Assembly: GCF_001418015.1 (NCBI RefSeq)
Contig: NZ_LIQG01000020.1
Span: 1-64,000, forward strand
Direction of reading: 5' to 3'
DNA length: 64,000 nt
Source of the DNA: Lacinutrix mariniflava
GTDB taxonomy: Bacteria; Bacteroidota; Bacteroidia; Flavobacteriales; Flavobacteriaceae
Part shown: piece after piece, positions 18,129 to 27,156 of the stretch
Layout of the letters: each line of letters begins with the position of its first letter
How positions within the stretch are numbered: the first letter of the stretch is position 1
Program-made: the position numbers and the translations under genes
Notes under the pieces: generated by a model
Databases searched by the model: none
Told to the model about the DNA's origin: nothing
What the model saw: the letters and a program-made list of their open reading frames with translations, nothing else

Positions 18129-20591
18129 TTGATTACAAAAACTAACTTCCTTAAACTATTAACCTTACTGCTACCACTCTATGCGTTGTCTCAAACCGCG
18201 ACCGTAAATGGAGTTATTTTAGACGAAGGTAACTTTCCGCTTCAAGCTGTAAATGTAAAAACTGAAACAGCAGGAACATCAACCAACGGTAATGGTTTTT
18301 ACGCGCTATCTATTCCTGCAAATACCGATATTACCATAGTGTATTCGCACGTGTCGCACAAAAATGTAACAGTAACAGTCAACTTAAAAAATGGTGAGTT
18401 TTTTGAGTTTAATCCTGTTTTAAAAACAGATGTAGATCAAATTGAAACCATTATTCTTAACGGAAGAAAACGAAAAGATGTACAAGGTATTATAAACATA
18501 GCTCCAGAAACATTAATTAAAATTCCGGGAGCACAAGCCGGCGTAGAGAATTTACTAAAAACATTACCAGGCGTAAGTGGAAATAACGAATTAAGTACAC
18601 AATACTCTGTACGTGGTGGAAATTTTGACGAAAACCTTGTGTATGTAAATGGTATTGAAGTTTACAGACCATTTTTAGTGCGTTCTGGACAACAAGAAGG
18701 TTTAAGTTTTATAAATAGCGATTTAGTAGAAAATGTAGATTTCTCTGCTGGAGGTTTTCAAGCTAAATATGGTGATAAATTATCTTCGGTTTTAGACATT
18801 ACTTATAAAAAACCTAAAGATTTTGCTGTGGCTGCAGATTTAAGTTTACTTGGTGGAAGCGTTGCCGTAGAAACAGCAAGTAAAGATTCTAAGTTTACAA
18901 GCATTACTGGTTTACGATACAGAGACAATTCGCTTTTAGTTCAAGCCAAAGAGACTGAAACCAACTACAACCCTATTTTTGCCGATGTGCAAACCTATTT
19001 AACATATAGGTTTACAGATAAATTAGAAGTAAGTTTTCTAGGAAATGCTTCGCTTAATAAATATAATTACGAGCCACAAACCAGACAAACCAATTTTGGA
19101 ACCTTAGACAATCCGTTAGCTTTATTAGTCTTTTACGAAGGACAAGAACGTGATAGCTACCAAACACTTTTTGGAGCTTTACAAGCTAATTATGAGCTAA
19201 ACGATGCTGTAACTTTAGGTTTGGTTGCGTCTACATATCACACCACAGAAGAAGAACATTTCGATATTTTAGCACAATACCGTTTAGGAGAAGTAAATAG
19301 TAATATTGGAGACGAAAATTTAGGAGAAGTAGAATTTTCTGAAGGTATTGGCGGTCAATTAAACCATGGTCGTAACGATTTAGATGCACTAATTACAACT
19401 ATAGAACATAAAGGAACGGCAGATATTAACGGCAACGAAATAAAATGGTCTGTAAAGTACACAAAAGAAGATATTAGAGACCGTTTAATAGAATGGGAAG
19501 TTATAGACTCGGCAGGATTTTCTATAAATCCACCAGCTTCTGGAGGTTTTAGTCAAGAACCATATGAGCCAGATACATTTCCTATTACTGCTTTTCAAAA
19601 TGTACAAGCAAGAAATAATACTCAAATTAATAGAATTCAAGCCTATTTACAATGGAGTAAACGTTCTACTTTAGGTGATGCCGATGTTTGGTACAATGCA
19701 GGAATTCGCGCCCATAATTGGCAGGTAAAAGATGCTAACGTTACTGGAGATAATCAAATAGTAATTAGTCCAAGAGCGCAATTCGCTATTAAACCAAATT
19801 GGGAAAACGACATGCTGTTTCGTGTTAGTGGTGGTTTATATTATCAGCCTCCATTTTACAGAGAATTACGAGATGCTAGCGGAACTGTACAACCCAATGT
19901 AGAGGCTCAGAAATCGGTTCATTTAGTTTTAGGAAATGATTTCAGTTTTAAAATGGATGATAGACCTTTTAAGTTAACCACAGAATTATATTATAAAAAC
20001 CTAAGTGACGTTAATCCATACACCGTAGAAAACGTGCGTATTCGTTATGCTGCCGAAAATAATGCAACTGCCTATGCCTACGGATTAGATATGCGATTAA
20101 ATGGTGAGTTTGTTCCTGGAACAGAAAGTTGGTTTAGTTTTGGATACCTTAAAACTGAAGAAAATATTAATAACCAAGGTAATATTGCAAGACCAACAGA
20201 CCAACGTTTAAAATTTGCTGCACTGTTTCAAGATTATGTACCAAATTTGCCAAACTTTAAAATGTATTTAAACTTAGTTTATAATACAGGATTACCAGGT
20301 GGTTCGCCCAGTTATGCTGATAAATACCAATACCAAAGTAGATTGCCAGATTACAAACGTGCAGACATCGGTTTTCAGTTTGTAATTGTAGATGCCAATA
20401 AGCAATTTGATCATGGTTGGAAAAAGCCATTTAAAGATCTTTCTTTCGGTTTCGAAATCTTTAATGTTTTCGATGTACAAAACTCTATTACTAATACTTG
20501 GGTTCGCGATGTGTATAGCAAAAGGCAGTATGCAATTCCTAATTATTTAACACCTAGAGTCTTTAATATTAGAACTACTATGCGTTTTTAA
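18129..20591 (+). CDS. TonB-dependent receptor
   Basis: 820 aa. A signal peptide (to about residue 22) is followed by a carboxypeptidase-regulatory-like beta domain (G-V-I-L-D-E-G-N-F-P-L), then the plug with L-P-G-V-S-G and Y-S-V-R-G-G-N-F-D-E-N-L-V-Y-V-N-G-I-E-V, and a 22-strand-type barrel ending in R-T-T-M-R-F with C-terminal Phe. It imports an unknown ligand across the outer membrane with TonB-ExbBD energy. No SusD partner follows, so it is not a SusCD pair. The start appears to be TTG at 18129, as no ATG lies closer to the signal peptide. Confidence 0.88.
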   Translation: MITKTNFLKLLTLLLPLYALSQTATVNGVILDEGNFPLQAVNVKTETAGTSTNGNGFYALSIPANTDITIVYSHVSHKNVTVTVNLKNGEFFEFNPVLKTDVDQIETIILNGRKRKDVQGIINIAPETLIKIPGAQAGVENLLKTLPGVSGNNELSTQYSVRGGNFDENLVYVNGIEVYRPFLVRSGQQEGLSFINSDLVENVDFSAGGFQAKYGDKLSSVLDITYKKPKDFAVAADLSLLGGSVAVETASKDSKFTSITGLRYRDNSLLVQAKETETNYNPIFADVQTYLTYRFTDKLEVSFLGNASLNKYNYEPQTRQTNFGTLDNPLALLVFYEGQERDSYQTLFGALQANYELNDAVTLGLVASTYHTTEEEHFDILAQYRLGEVNSNIGDENLGEVEFSEGIGGQLNHGRNDLDALITTIEHKGTADINGNEIKWSVKYTKEDIRDRLIEWEVIDSAGFSINPPASGGFSQEPYEPDTFPITAFQNVQARNNTQINRIQAYLQWSKRSTLGDADVWYNAGIRAHNWQVKDANVTGDNQIVISPRAQFAIKPNWENDMLFRVSGGLYYQPPFYRELRDASGTVQPNVEAQKSVHLVLGNDFSFKMDDRPFKLTTELYYKNLSDVNPYTVENVRIRYAAENNATAYAYGLDMRLNGEFVPGTESWFSFGYLKTEENINNQGNIARPTDQRLKFAALFQDYVPNLPNFKMYLNLVYNTGLPGGSPSYADKYQYQSRLPDYKRADIGFQFVIVDANKQFDHGWKKPFKDLSFGFEIFNVFDVQNSITNTWVRDVYSKRQYAIPNYLTPRVFNIRTTMRF

Positions 20592-20595
20592 AGGT

Positions 20596-21432
20596 TTAAA
20601 GAAAGTCTAAAGGACTAGGTACATTTTCTAAAGTTTTATTAGTTACATGTGTATAAACAAGTGTCGTTTTAATAGAACTATGTCCTAATAATTCTTTTAT
20701 TATTCTTACATCTGTACCTCTATCCATTAAATGTGTTGCGTAAGCATGCCTAAGGCCATGAAGTGTAATATTCTTATTAACTCTAGATTTAGCTAAAGCC
20801 TGTTTAAAAACTTTTCTTAAACTTTCTGATGAATATTGGTTTCCTTTTTGACCGCAAAATAAATAGGTTTTAGGTTTGTATTCTAAATAATAAGTTCTTA
20901 AAATTACTTTTAACGATTCTGGAAACGGTATTACTCTATCCTTATTTCCTTTGCCAGAACGAATATGTATTTGGTTTCTATCTCCATCAATATCATTAAT
21001 TCTCATATTAATAAGCTCTCCACTTCTTAAACCTAAAGCATAAATAACTGTAAGCATTGTTTTATGCTTTAAATTACTGTGGCTATCTAAAATAGCTTTT
21101 ACATCTTTAGTTGAAATAATTTTGGGTAATGGTTTTGGACGTATGGTTGGATAAACAGGTAAAAAATCTATATCTCTACCATACATTTCTTTATAAAATA
21201 GTTTTAGTGCAGCACAAAGTTGTTTATGTGTTGTATAAGCCAATTGTTTTTCTTTAACTGCTTCTATAATAAATGCAAGTAAATCCTTATTTTCAAGATC
21301 TGCCATATCTACATGAAAACCAATATACTTGTGAAACGATTTTAAAAGTCCTAGATAAGTAATAATACTATTTGAACTGTATCGTTTTATTTCAAGTAAT
21401 TTTTGAAAATTTGAAAAAGTTGTGATATCCAT
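20596..21432 (-). CDS. Integron-type tyrosine recombinase (IntI/XerC-like)
   Basis: 278 aa from the ATG at 21432 (the frame extends to 21453). The N-terminal SAM-like domain spans about 1-95. Catalytic residues: Arg in A-L-G-L-R-S-G-E-L, Lys in G-K-G-N-K-D-R, H-G-L-R-H-A-Y-A-T-H-L, G-H-S-S-I-K-T-T and Tyr in L-V-Y-T-H-V. The C-terminus S-P-L-D-F-L resembles IntI (R-S-P-L-D). It lies divergent from, and 100 bp away from, the first cassette, as intI does. However, IntI proteins are usually 310-340 aa with an extra helix between the Lys and His motifs, and I cannot see that insertion here. It is the obvious candidate for moving the cassettes, but a Xer-derived convergent enzyme is possible. Confidence 0.75.
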   Translation of the reverse strand: MDITTFSNFQKLLEIKRYSSNSIITYLGLLKSFHKYIGFHVDMADLENKDLLAFIIEAVKEKQLAYTTHKQLCAALKLFYKEMYGRDIDFLPVYPTIRPKPLPKIISTKDVKAILDSHSNLKHKTMLTVIYALGLRSGELINMRINDIDGDRNQIHIRSGKGNKDRVIPFPESLKVILRTYYLEYKPKTYLFCGQKGNQYSSESLRKVFKQALAKSRVNKNITLHGLRHAYATHLMDRGTDVRIIKELLGHSSIKTTLVYTHVTNKTLENVPSPLDFL

Positions 21433-21453
21433 CTGAAAAACAAATATATACAA

Positions 21454-21534
21454 ATTAATATAAAAGTTGGGTTATTCTACCATATAAGCATGTAATACCT
21501 TAAAAATTGATTAGATTTGGTATATATAAACGTT
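21454..21534 (+). other. Putative attI primary recombination site
   Basis: This segment joins the recombinase gene to the first cassette. It ends TATATATAAACGTT, closely matching the right arms of the attC sites (TATACATAAACGTT, ATATACAAACACGTT), and the GTT at 21532-21534 opens cassette C1. There is no matching left arm, as expected of attI. Exact limits are uncertain. Confidence 0.5.
21512..21519 (+). promoter_or_regulatory. Possible cassette promoter Pc (-7 box)
   Basis: TAGATTTG matches the Bacteroidota -7 consensus TAnnTTTG and would start transcription just before the insertion point at 21532, reading into the array. No good TTTG -33 box is present at the usual 19-base spacing, so this rests on one half-site. 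Confidence 0.3.
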
Positions 21535-21884
21535 ATCTATAAGTTACTCACCAACAAAAATTATTGGAAAATCTATAAGTCTGAACTTCCAACAAGGGAA
21601 TAATTACTCAAATGAATAATGTAATCTGAAAAACGTTACGGATTGGATTCTGTTTGATTTTATAAACCAAGATAATTTTAGATTAAAAAGATCAATAAAG
21701 TAAACCAAGATTGAAAAGCTTGCGTTTATCGTTACGACTGAATTACACGCAGAAAAACCAATCTGAGCTAATCTGGACAGTAGAAACGTATCATTGCGCT
21801 TAAACCGTTGCTAAAACCAGAATTCCTAAATTATATTTATATAAAAATTTAAACATCTGAACTCTGGCTAACTATGAAAAGACC
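21532..21884. other. Gene-less cassette body C1
   Basis: About 350 bases with no convincing reading frame. It begins GTTATCTATA and its closing arm TATAGATAAC starts at 21885. A second, diverged copy is C14 (30506), which lacks 38 bases lying between short direct repeats (AAACCAAGA) and has several point differences. Its retention in two places suggests a non-coding RNA or simply a neutral passenger. Confidence 0.6.
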
Positions 21885-22014
21885 TATAGATAACAACGTA
21901 TATAATTAATGGCTAGTTTTAGCTTGCTTACGAAAATCTTTGCAGATTTTCTATTCCGTTTTTATTTACTAAATTAGGTGCTGAAACACGCCACTAATCA
22001 TATACAAACACGTT
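21885..22014 (+). repeat. attC site of cassette C1
   Basis: R'' TATAGATAAC pairs with the start of C1. The palindrome runs from GTATATAATTAATGGC to GCCACTAATCATATAC, with an inner hairpin AAAATCTTTGCAGATTTT, and ends at the GTT of C2. Confidence 0.75.
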
Positions 22015-22061
22015 AGCAACAAGCACTCACTCGAATGGAAATAAACCCGAAAAAATAAAAT

Positions 22062-22886
22062 ATGATGTTATTAGATTTAGCCTGTGCTGATTGTATAATT
22101 GAACAAGTAGACAAAGAAGGAGAAAAAACATTTGACGGAACTTCAATACCTACACCATTCGAACAAGTCAATAATAACGGAATTTATGAATTTACTTGCT
22201 TAAAAGGTCACAAAGCAAAAACTGTTATAGATAATGTACATTTTGAAATTCTATTCGAATATGGACTAAATGCAATTGTTGATGGTTATTATCGTGAATC
22301 TGTTTCTTCACTGACTTCAGCAATGGAAAGATACTTTGAATTTTTTATAAAAACGACATTAAGAACATCCAAAATTGATTTTGAGTTAATAAATAAATCT
22401 TGGAAAAAAATCTCAAATCAATCAGAAAGACAACTTGGAGCCTACATAATGCTTTATTTACAAGCATTTAGAGAAGAACCTTTGTTATTAAATCCAAATA
22501 GTGAAATTCCATTTAGAAATAAGGTTATCCATAAAGGATATATACCAACAAAAGAAGAAACTATTAAGTTTGCAAATTCTGTTATGAAAATCATTGAGGA
22601 ATCTCTTCTAAAACTTAAAAGTAAATATCCAAATGAGATTTTTGAAACGTTTGACCATTATGGTTACAAGAAAAAAGCAAAAGAAGATATTGAGAAATCA
22701 GAAAAAGAATCAGGAATAGAACAAAGCATTATGCTTGTCAATATAATGACTACTATTGATGTGAAAAATGGTAGAGAAAAAAACCCAAAAGATGGTCGTA
22801 AAGGAAAAGTAGAAGAACGAATTATAAATATTAAAGAAAGAAGAGAACCACGAAGTTTAATTCTATTAAAAGATAAAACGAAATAA
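22062..22886 (+). CDS. Zinc-ribbon plus HEPN-like protein (C2)
   Basis: 274 aa. The N-terminus has C-A-D-C (residues 8-11) and C-L-K-G-H (46-50), a possible zinc ribbon. Residues about 60-190 are helical, with F-R-N-K-V-I-H-K-G at 151-159. R152-N-K-V-I-H157 fits the R-x4-6-H catalytic motif of HEPN ribonucleases, which are common in abortive-infection and toxin systems. The C-terminal 100 residues are Lys/Glu-rich. No antitoxin gene accompanies it in the cassette. Function is inferred from one motif, so a non-catalytic HEPN-like fold is possible. This is the first coding cassette beside attI. Confidence 0.6.
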   Translation: MMLLDLACADCIIEQVDKEGEKTFDGTSIPTPFEQVNNNGIYEFTCLKGHKAKTVIDNVHFEILFEYGLNAIVDGYYRESVSSLTSAMERYFEFFIKTTLRTSKIDFELINKSWKKISNQSERQLGAYIMLYLQAFREEPLLLNPNSEIPFRNKVIHKGYIPTKEETIKFANSVMKIIEESLLKLKSKYPNEIFETFDHYGYKKKAKEDIEKSEKESGIEQSIMLVNIMTTIDVKNGREKNPKDGRKGKVEERIINIKERREPRSLILLKDKTK

Positions 22887-22892
22887 AAGCCA

Positions 22893-23021
22893 GTTGCTAA
22901 CACCGTATATAATTTATTGCTGGTTCTAGCCTGCTTACGAAAACCCTCGCGGATTTTCTATTCGGTTTTTATTTGCTAAATTTAGTGCTTAAACACGCAA
23001 CAAACCATATACAAACACGTT
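22893..23021 (+). repeat. attC site of cassette C2
   Basis: R'' GTTGCTAAC is the exact complement of the C2 start GTTAGCAAC. The arms GTATATAATTTATTGC and GCAACAAACCATATAC flank an apical hairpin, and GTT at 23019 opens C3. Confidence 0.78.
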
Positions 23022-23047
23022 AGCCACAAGTAAAAAAAAACTCACGA

Positions 23048-24808
23048 ATGAAATTTAAATTATCGGAATTTACTATTAAAAATTTTCGCTCTATTTCAAA
23101 TATTAAACTGACAATAAATGACGGAAATTTAATAACAATTTGTGGCTCAAATAATGTTGGTAAAACGAATTTTTTGAGAGCTTTAAATTTGTTCTTTAAT
23201 CCAAATATTGAAAATTTCAATGCCGAAGACGATATACCTTATCACATAGTAGAAGGCTCTAGAGGACAAGGTTATGCGATTTCATTAAAGGCAAAAATAA
23301 TTGAAACTGGAAGTAATATTATTTATTCAATAACTCAAAGTTTCACAGAAAAACAAGGAATAAAAGAAATAATAATAAAAGGAAAAAAAGGTGACATCGA
23401 ACTTACAGAAAAAGAGACTCGTGATTTCCTTAGTAAAAACTTCAAATTCTTTTTTGTCGAGGCTAGTAATGTTAATATCCCGAAATTAGTTTCCGAAATA
23501 GTTAATGATGAAATATTGCCATTAGGCCTAGATAAAAGAAGAGGGAAAAACCAAAAAGAATCGTTAGCAAAACTTGACGAGTTTATTGAACTTTCAAAAC
23601 AATCTGTTGGAAAAATAGAAAATGAATTAACTAAAATTTTCCAAAGCCTACTAAAAGAGGTAGATTCAATAGATTCCAATGATTGGAAACTTCAAATCCG
23701 CTTTCCAGAATATCTATTTTTAAGAGACGCAATATCTAAAATTATTGAGTTTACTTTGTTTGACACAAATGAGCGAAAATTAGAAACTAAAGGAAGTGGA
23801 ATTCAAAGAACAATTTTATTATCTTTAATACAATACGTTAATTCAAGAACTAAAAGAGATATTATTTGGGCTATAGATGAACCTGAAGCATTTCTTCAAG
23901 CTGGTTTACAAAAAAGTTTATACTCTAAACTAATTTCAGAATCAAATTCAAGTCAAATAATAATTACAACTCATTCTCATTTCTTTATTGACGTTAACGA
24001 ACTAAATAACACATTTTTATTTGAAGGCACAAAAGAACTAAAAGAATATTCACGAAAAAAAGGTTTACTTTTTTACAAATTAAATACAGTGATTTTTAAA
24101 GGTTCCAATTTTGAACAAGCACAGAAAATAAAAGAAAATTTTGGAATAGGGAGAAATGACTCTTGGGAAGTTATGCCTTTTAACTTGCTTGTTGAAGGAC
24201 AAGAAGATAAAGATTTATTTATTGTATTAATGAAAAAATTTAATCTTCCAATACCTAATATTTTAGTTGGCGGTGGTGTTGACAAATATCCAGGGTTTTT
24301 ACAATTCTTAAATGATTTCTGTTCGGAACTAGAATATAAACCGAAAATAGTTGCAATTTTCGATAGAGATCCAGCTGGACGAAGTAAATTTAATTCTTTA
24401 AACAATAAAACTTATGCATCCTTGGAACTTAATTGTTCATATATAAATAGATTTGATGATGAGAAGTTTAATGATTTAGAACTTGAGGATTTTATTTATC
24501 CAGATTTATTTTTTGACTCAGTAAATAAGTTTTTAAGAAAGAAAAAATATTCCCAAATAAAAAAAGCCGACAGAAAAAAAAGAACACTTCCTGCTTATAA
24601 TAGAAAAGCAATTCTTGACTTCACAACTGAAATGTGCAGACAAAACAATGAAGATAAACACGAAATCGATTTTAATACATTAGGTATGAAATTATTTTTA
24701 TCTAAAACGATTTGTGATACAATTTCAAAAAAAGATATTTCAACATACGATAAAGAACATCCGAAAGTTAAACAATATTTGAAGGAAATAATAAATACCT
24801 GTGGCTAA
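23048..24808 (+). CDS. OLD-family endonuclease: ATPase plus TOPRIM (C3)
   Basis: 586 aa. The N-terminal ABC-type ATPase has Walker A G-S-N-N-V-G-K-T (33-40), a Q-loop region, and Walker B with I-I-W-A-I-D-E-P-E-A (about 275). The C-terminal TOPRIM nuclease has L-L-V-E-G-Q-E-D-K and V-A-I-F-D-R-D-P-A-G, the metal-binding Glu and D-x-D. This is the class 1 OLD layout known from phage P2 Old and from Gabija GajA. No UvrD-like GajB helicase lies beside it, so it is a solo OLD, probably anti-phage. The stop codon is formed inside the attC arm (T-G-T-G-G-C-TAA-C). Confidence 0.85.
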   Translation: MKFKLSEFTIKNFRSISNIKLTINDGNLITICGSNNVGKTNFLRALNLFFNPNIENFNAEDDIPYHIVEGSRGQGYAISLKAKIIETGSNIIYSITQSFTEKQGIKEIIIKGKKGDIELTEKETRDFLSKNFKFFFVEASNVNIPKLVSEIVNDEILPLGLDKRRGKNQKESLAKLDEFIELSKQSVGKIENELTKIFQSLLKEVDSIDSNDWKLQIRFPEYLFLRDAISKIIEFTLFDTNERKLETKGSGIQRTILLSLIQYVNSRTKRDIIWAIDEPEAFLQAGLQKSLYSKLISESNSSQIIITTHSHFFIDVNELNNTFLFEGTKELKEYSRKKGLLFYKLNTVIFKGSNFEQAQKIKENFGIGRNDSWEVMPFNLLVEGQEDKDLFIVLMKKFNLPIPNILVGGGVDKYPGFLQFLNDFCSELEYKPKIVAIFDRDPAGRSKFNSLNNKTYASLELNCSYINRFDDEKFNDLELEDFIYPDLFFDSVNKFLRKKKYSQIKKADRKKRTLPAYNRKAILDFTTEMCRQNNEDKHEIDFNTLGMKLFLSKTICDTISKKDISTYDKEHPKVKQYLKEIINTCG

Positions 24809-24932
24809 CACCGTATATAATTTATTGCTGGCTTATCGCCTACTTACGAAAGTCCTCGCGGACTTTCTTGGTTGGTAATTATTTACTAAATTAGTTGCTT
24901 GAAACACGCAACAAACCATATACAACAACGTT
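24800..24932 (+). repeat. attC site of cassette C3
   Basis: R'' TGTGGCTAAC complements the C3 start GTTAGCCACA. The inner hairpin is GAAAGTCCTCGCGGACTTTC. It ends at the GTT of the gene-less unit C4. The last two codons and the stop of the OLD gene lie in R''. Confidence 0.78.
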
Positions 24933-25113
24933 CTGGTTAATGCGCCGCTGCGCTCTGCATTAACCAGAACTCCTGGCGGCTACGCCTAACGTTCTTGTTG
25001 ATTGCTTCGCTTCGCTGCGCACTAAACAAGAACGTTAGGCTATAAGTCATTTTTTGAAATTTAAAAATACTTCGTATATTCAAATTTCAAAAAACAACTC
25101 ATAGCCGCCAGGA
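24930..25113. repeat. Gene-less 184-bp hairpin cassette, copy 1 (C4)
   Basis: Nearly all of this unit is base-paired. Hairpin 1 is GTTCTGGTTAATGC (24930-24943) with GCATTAACCAGAAC (24957-24970). An outer 15-bp stem AACTCCTGGCGGCTA (24968-24982) pairs with TAGCCGCCAGGAGTT (25102-25116) and encloses two more hairpins, GCCTAACGTTCTTGTT / AACAAGAACGTTAGGC and an AT-rich one with a TTCG turn. It begins and ends at GTT cores, so it behaves as a cassette made almost only of attC-like DNA. Copies of the same length are at 26512 and 45453. Confidence 0.8.
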
Positions 25114-25139
25114 GTTGTATGCAATTAAAACCAAACTTT

Positions 25140-25709
25140 ATGAATAAAAATTTATTGATTATCCTACTGACTATTTTCACTTTAAATTCTTGTCAGTCAC
25201 AGTCGAAAGACAAAACCGAAATGTATAAAACTGAATCAGATGAATATGCTTCTGAAAGCGGGAATTTCATAATTGATTTTCCAATGAAACCAAAATTACA
25301 AGTAATAGATAATCAAATTGGAATGGATAAATATAAAATCCATAATTATCAAGTTGTTGCAGGACAACAAATGATTTATATGGCTGAATATATAGATTTT
25401 CCTGAATACATAATGAAATCGGAATCTTGGTCTAAAGAACAAGCTTATAATCAGATTCTAAAAACTCTTGAGGCGAAATATGGTGGAGTATTTAAATTGA
25501 CCAAACAAGAGCCAACTGAACAACATAATCTGAATGGACAATATTTTGAATTTTCTCTAAATCCAAATGCCAATGTTCCAAGAGGTCTAAAAGGAGGAAT
25601 AAAAGGAAAAATATTTTTTGTTGGAAATAGGTCGTATCAAATAATGTATCTAGGCGAAGAGCAAGTATTAATTGAACAATTTCTTAATTCATTCCGACTG
25701 ATAAAATAA
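25140..25709 (+). CDS. Lipoprotein, FPxKP-type (C5)
   Basis: 189 aa from the ATG at 25140 (in-frame ATG at 25119 lies in the cassette start). Lipobox L-N-S-C at residues 15-18. The mature protein contains F-I-I-D-F-P-M-K-P-K-L, a motif shared by small exported Bacteroidota proteins related to PsbP/DUF1795-like folds, then alternating beta strands and L-G-E-E-Q-V-L-I-E-Q-F-L-N-S-F-R at the C-terminus. Exact function unknown. It is the only gene of its cassette. Confidence 0.65.
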   Translation: MNKNLLIILLTIFTLNSCQSQSKDKTEMYKTESDEYASESGNFIIDFPMKPKLQVIDNQIGMDKYKIHNYQVVAGQQMIYMAEYIDFPEYIMKSESWSKEQAYNQILKTLEAKYGGVFKLTKQEPTEQHNLNGQYFEFSLNPNANVPRGLKGGIKGKIFFVGNRSYQIMYLGEEQVLIEQFLNSFRLIK

Positions 25710-25710
25710 C

Positions 25711-25840
25711 TGCATACAACATCGTATAAAATTAAGTGCTAGTTTTTGCTTGTTTACGAAAATCCCTTCGGATTTTCTAGTTAGTATTTATTTACTAATT
25801 TAGTTGCTTAACCACGCACCTAACCTTATACAAAAACGTT
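25711..25840 (+). repeat. attC site of cassette C5
   Basis: R'' TGCATACAAC is the exact complement of the C5 start GTTGTATGCA. The apical hairpin is AAAATCCCTTCGGATTTT. GTT at 25838 opens C6. Confidence 0.77.
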
Positions 25841-25866
25841 AGCAAAAATTTGAAAAACCAATCAAT

Positions 25867-26379
25867 ATGAATAAAATAGTACTCACATCAATTAGCATAA
25901 TTTTCGCTTTCAATTCAATATTCGGACAAACTAACGAGGAAAAATATGAGAAAGACGTAAAATCACTAGATGCGATAATAAACGCGTATTATGATGTTGT
26001 TTCTGGTTCGAGTAGTGAACCTTGGGAATTTGAAAGAGATAAATTTATTCATTCAAAAAATGCTATAATCACAAGATTAGACGAAAACGGAAAAGCGGAA
26101 TCACATACTCTTGAAGCGGAATATATTCCAATCGGATTATCACCGAAAGAGGATTTTTATGAAAAGGAACTTAAAAGAAAAATTAGTAAATACGGAAATA
26201 TTGCACAAGTTTGGAGCGCATTTGAAATACGAACTGACCCAAAAACTGAATCCAATGTTCGAGGACTAAATAGCATTCAACTTCATTATGAAAATGGAAG
26301 ATGGTTTATAGACAGTTGGACTTGCGAAATGGAATCTGAAAAGAATAATTTAGTAACTGAATTTTTGAATAAGGAATAA
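25867..26379 (+). CDS. Secreted NTF2-like protein (C6)
   Basis: 170 aa with a signal peptide cleaved near I-F-G-Q. The mature part fits an NTF2/SnoaL-like cone fold: a long first helix (K-S-L-D-A-I-I-N-A-Y-Y-D-V-V), a central strand A-Q-V-W-S-A-F-E-I-R, and the closing N-S-I-Q-L-H-Y-E-N-G-R-W-F-I-D-S-W-T, typical of DUF4440-like proteins. These can be enzymes or ligand-binding proteins. No catalytic dyad is clear. Confidence 0.65.
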   Translation: MNKIVLTSISIIFAFNSIFGQTNEEKYEKDVKSLDAIINAYYDVVSGSSSEPWEFERDKFIHSKNAIITRLDENGKAESHTLEAEYIPIGLSPKEDFYEKELKRKISKYGNIAQVWSAFEIRTDPKTESNVRGLNSIQLHYENGRWFIDSWTCEMESEKNNLVTEFLNKE

Positions 26380-26383
26380 AAAC

Positions 26384-26514
26384 TTTTGCTAACATCGTAT
26401 AAAAATAATTGCGGTTTAGCGCTTAATCAAAGGTCGTTGCGTGTTTGTAACGTCTGATTTTCCTTCGGAAAATCCTCGCATACAAACACGCAACTATTCT
26501 TATACATAAACGTT
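26384..26514 (+). repeat. attC site of cassette C6
   Basis: R'' TTTTGCTAAC complements GTTAGCAAAA. It belongs to the second attC subtype (GTATAAAAATAATTGCGG ... CGCAACTATTCTTATACA) with inner hairpin GATTTTCCTTCGGAAAATC. Confidence 0.77.
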
Positions 26515-26695
26515 CTGGTTAATGCGCCGCTGCGCTCTGCATTAACCAGAACTCCTGGCGGCTACGCCTAACGTTCTTGTTGATTGCTTCGCTTCGCTGC
26601 GCACTAAACAAGAACGTTAGGCTATAAGTCATTTTTTGAAATTTAAAAATACTTCGTATATTCAAATTTCAAAAAACAACTCATAGCCGCCAGGA
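26512..26695. repeat. Gene-less 184-bp hairpin cassette, copy 2 (C7)
   Basis: Same length and apparently same sequence as 24930-25113, again bounded by GTT cores and lying between attC of C6 and the start of C8. Confidence 0.8.
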
Positions 26696-26726
26696 GTTAG
26701 GCAACATTTGAGAAACCGCGAACTGA

Positions 26727-27149
26727 ATGAAAAAATGGATATTAATAATAGTCGGAATTGTTCTAATTGGAATTGTTGGAATCGGAATAAAAATCAACTC
26801 GGATTTTGACAAAATTGCGGAAGCGTTTCATTCTGAACATTCTCTAAAAGACGCCAGTTTCGTTCTTATCTCGGAATCTATTTCACCGAACAAAAAACAC
26901 AAATATTACGAATATCAATTTGACAATGGCGGATTTGGATACTCAAGAGTTTTTTGGTCAGTTATCGAAAATAACGAAAACAAAGCAGACCTTGAAAACG
27001 GACTCATTCCAGATGGATTTAAAATAGTTGGTTGGACAAATGAAAACGAACTGATTTTAAAAATATGGAAACCTTATTACGGAATAAATAAAACCGAATT
27101 GAAAAACGGAATTGAGTTGAACGGAGTGAAAATCACTCTAACTGAATAA
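26727..27149 (+). CDS. Small protein with one N-terminal membrane helix (C8)
   Basis: 140 aa. Residues 4-24 form a strongly hydrophobic helix (I-L-I-I-V-G-I-V-L-I-G-I-V-G-I-G), either an uncleaved anchor or a signal peptide without a clear cleavage site. The rest is a soluble domain with F-G-Y-S-R-V-F-W-S and G-F-K-I-V-G-W-T-N-E-N-E-L, probably beta. I do not recognise the family. The design is shared with C9, C12 and C19/C21. Confidence 0.6.
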   Translation: MKKWILIIVGIVLIGIVGIGIKINSDFDKIAEAFHSEHSLKDASFVLISESISPNKKHKYYEYQFDNGGFGYSRVFWSVIENNENKADLENGLIPDGFKIVGWTNENELILKIWKPYYGINKTELKNGIELNGVKITLTE

Positions 27150-27156
27150 AAAAAAC

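Noticed and set aside
23048-24808. Complete Gabija system
   Set aside because: The OLD-type ATPase-TOPRIM protein resembles GajA, but no UvrD-like GajB helicase gene lies in the cassette or next to it.
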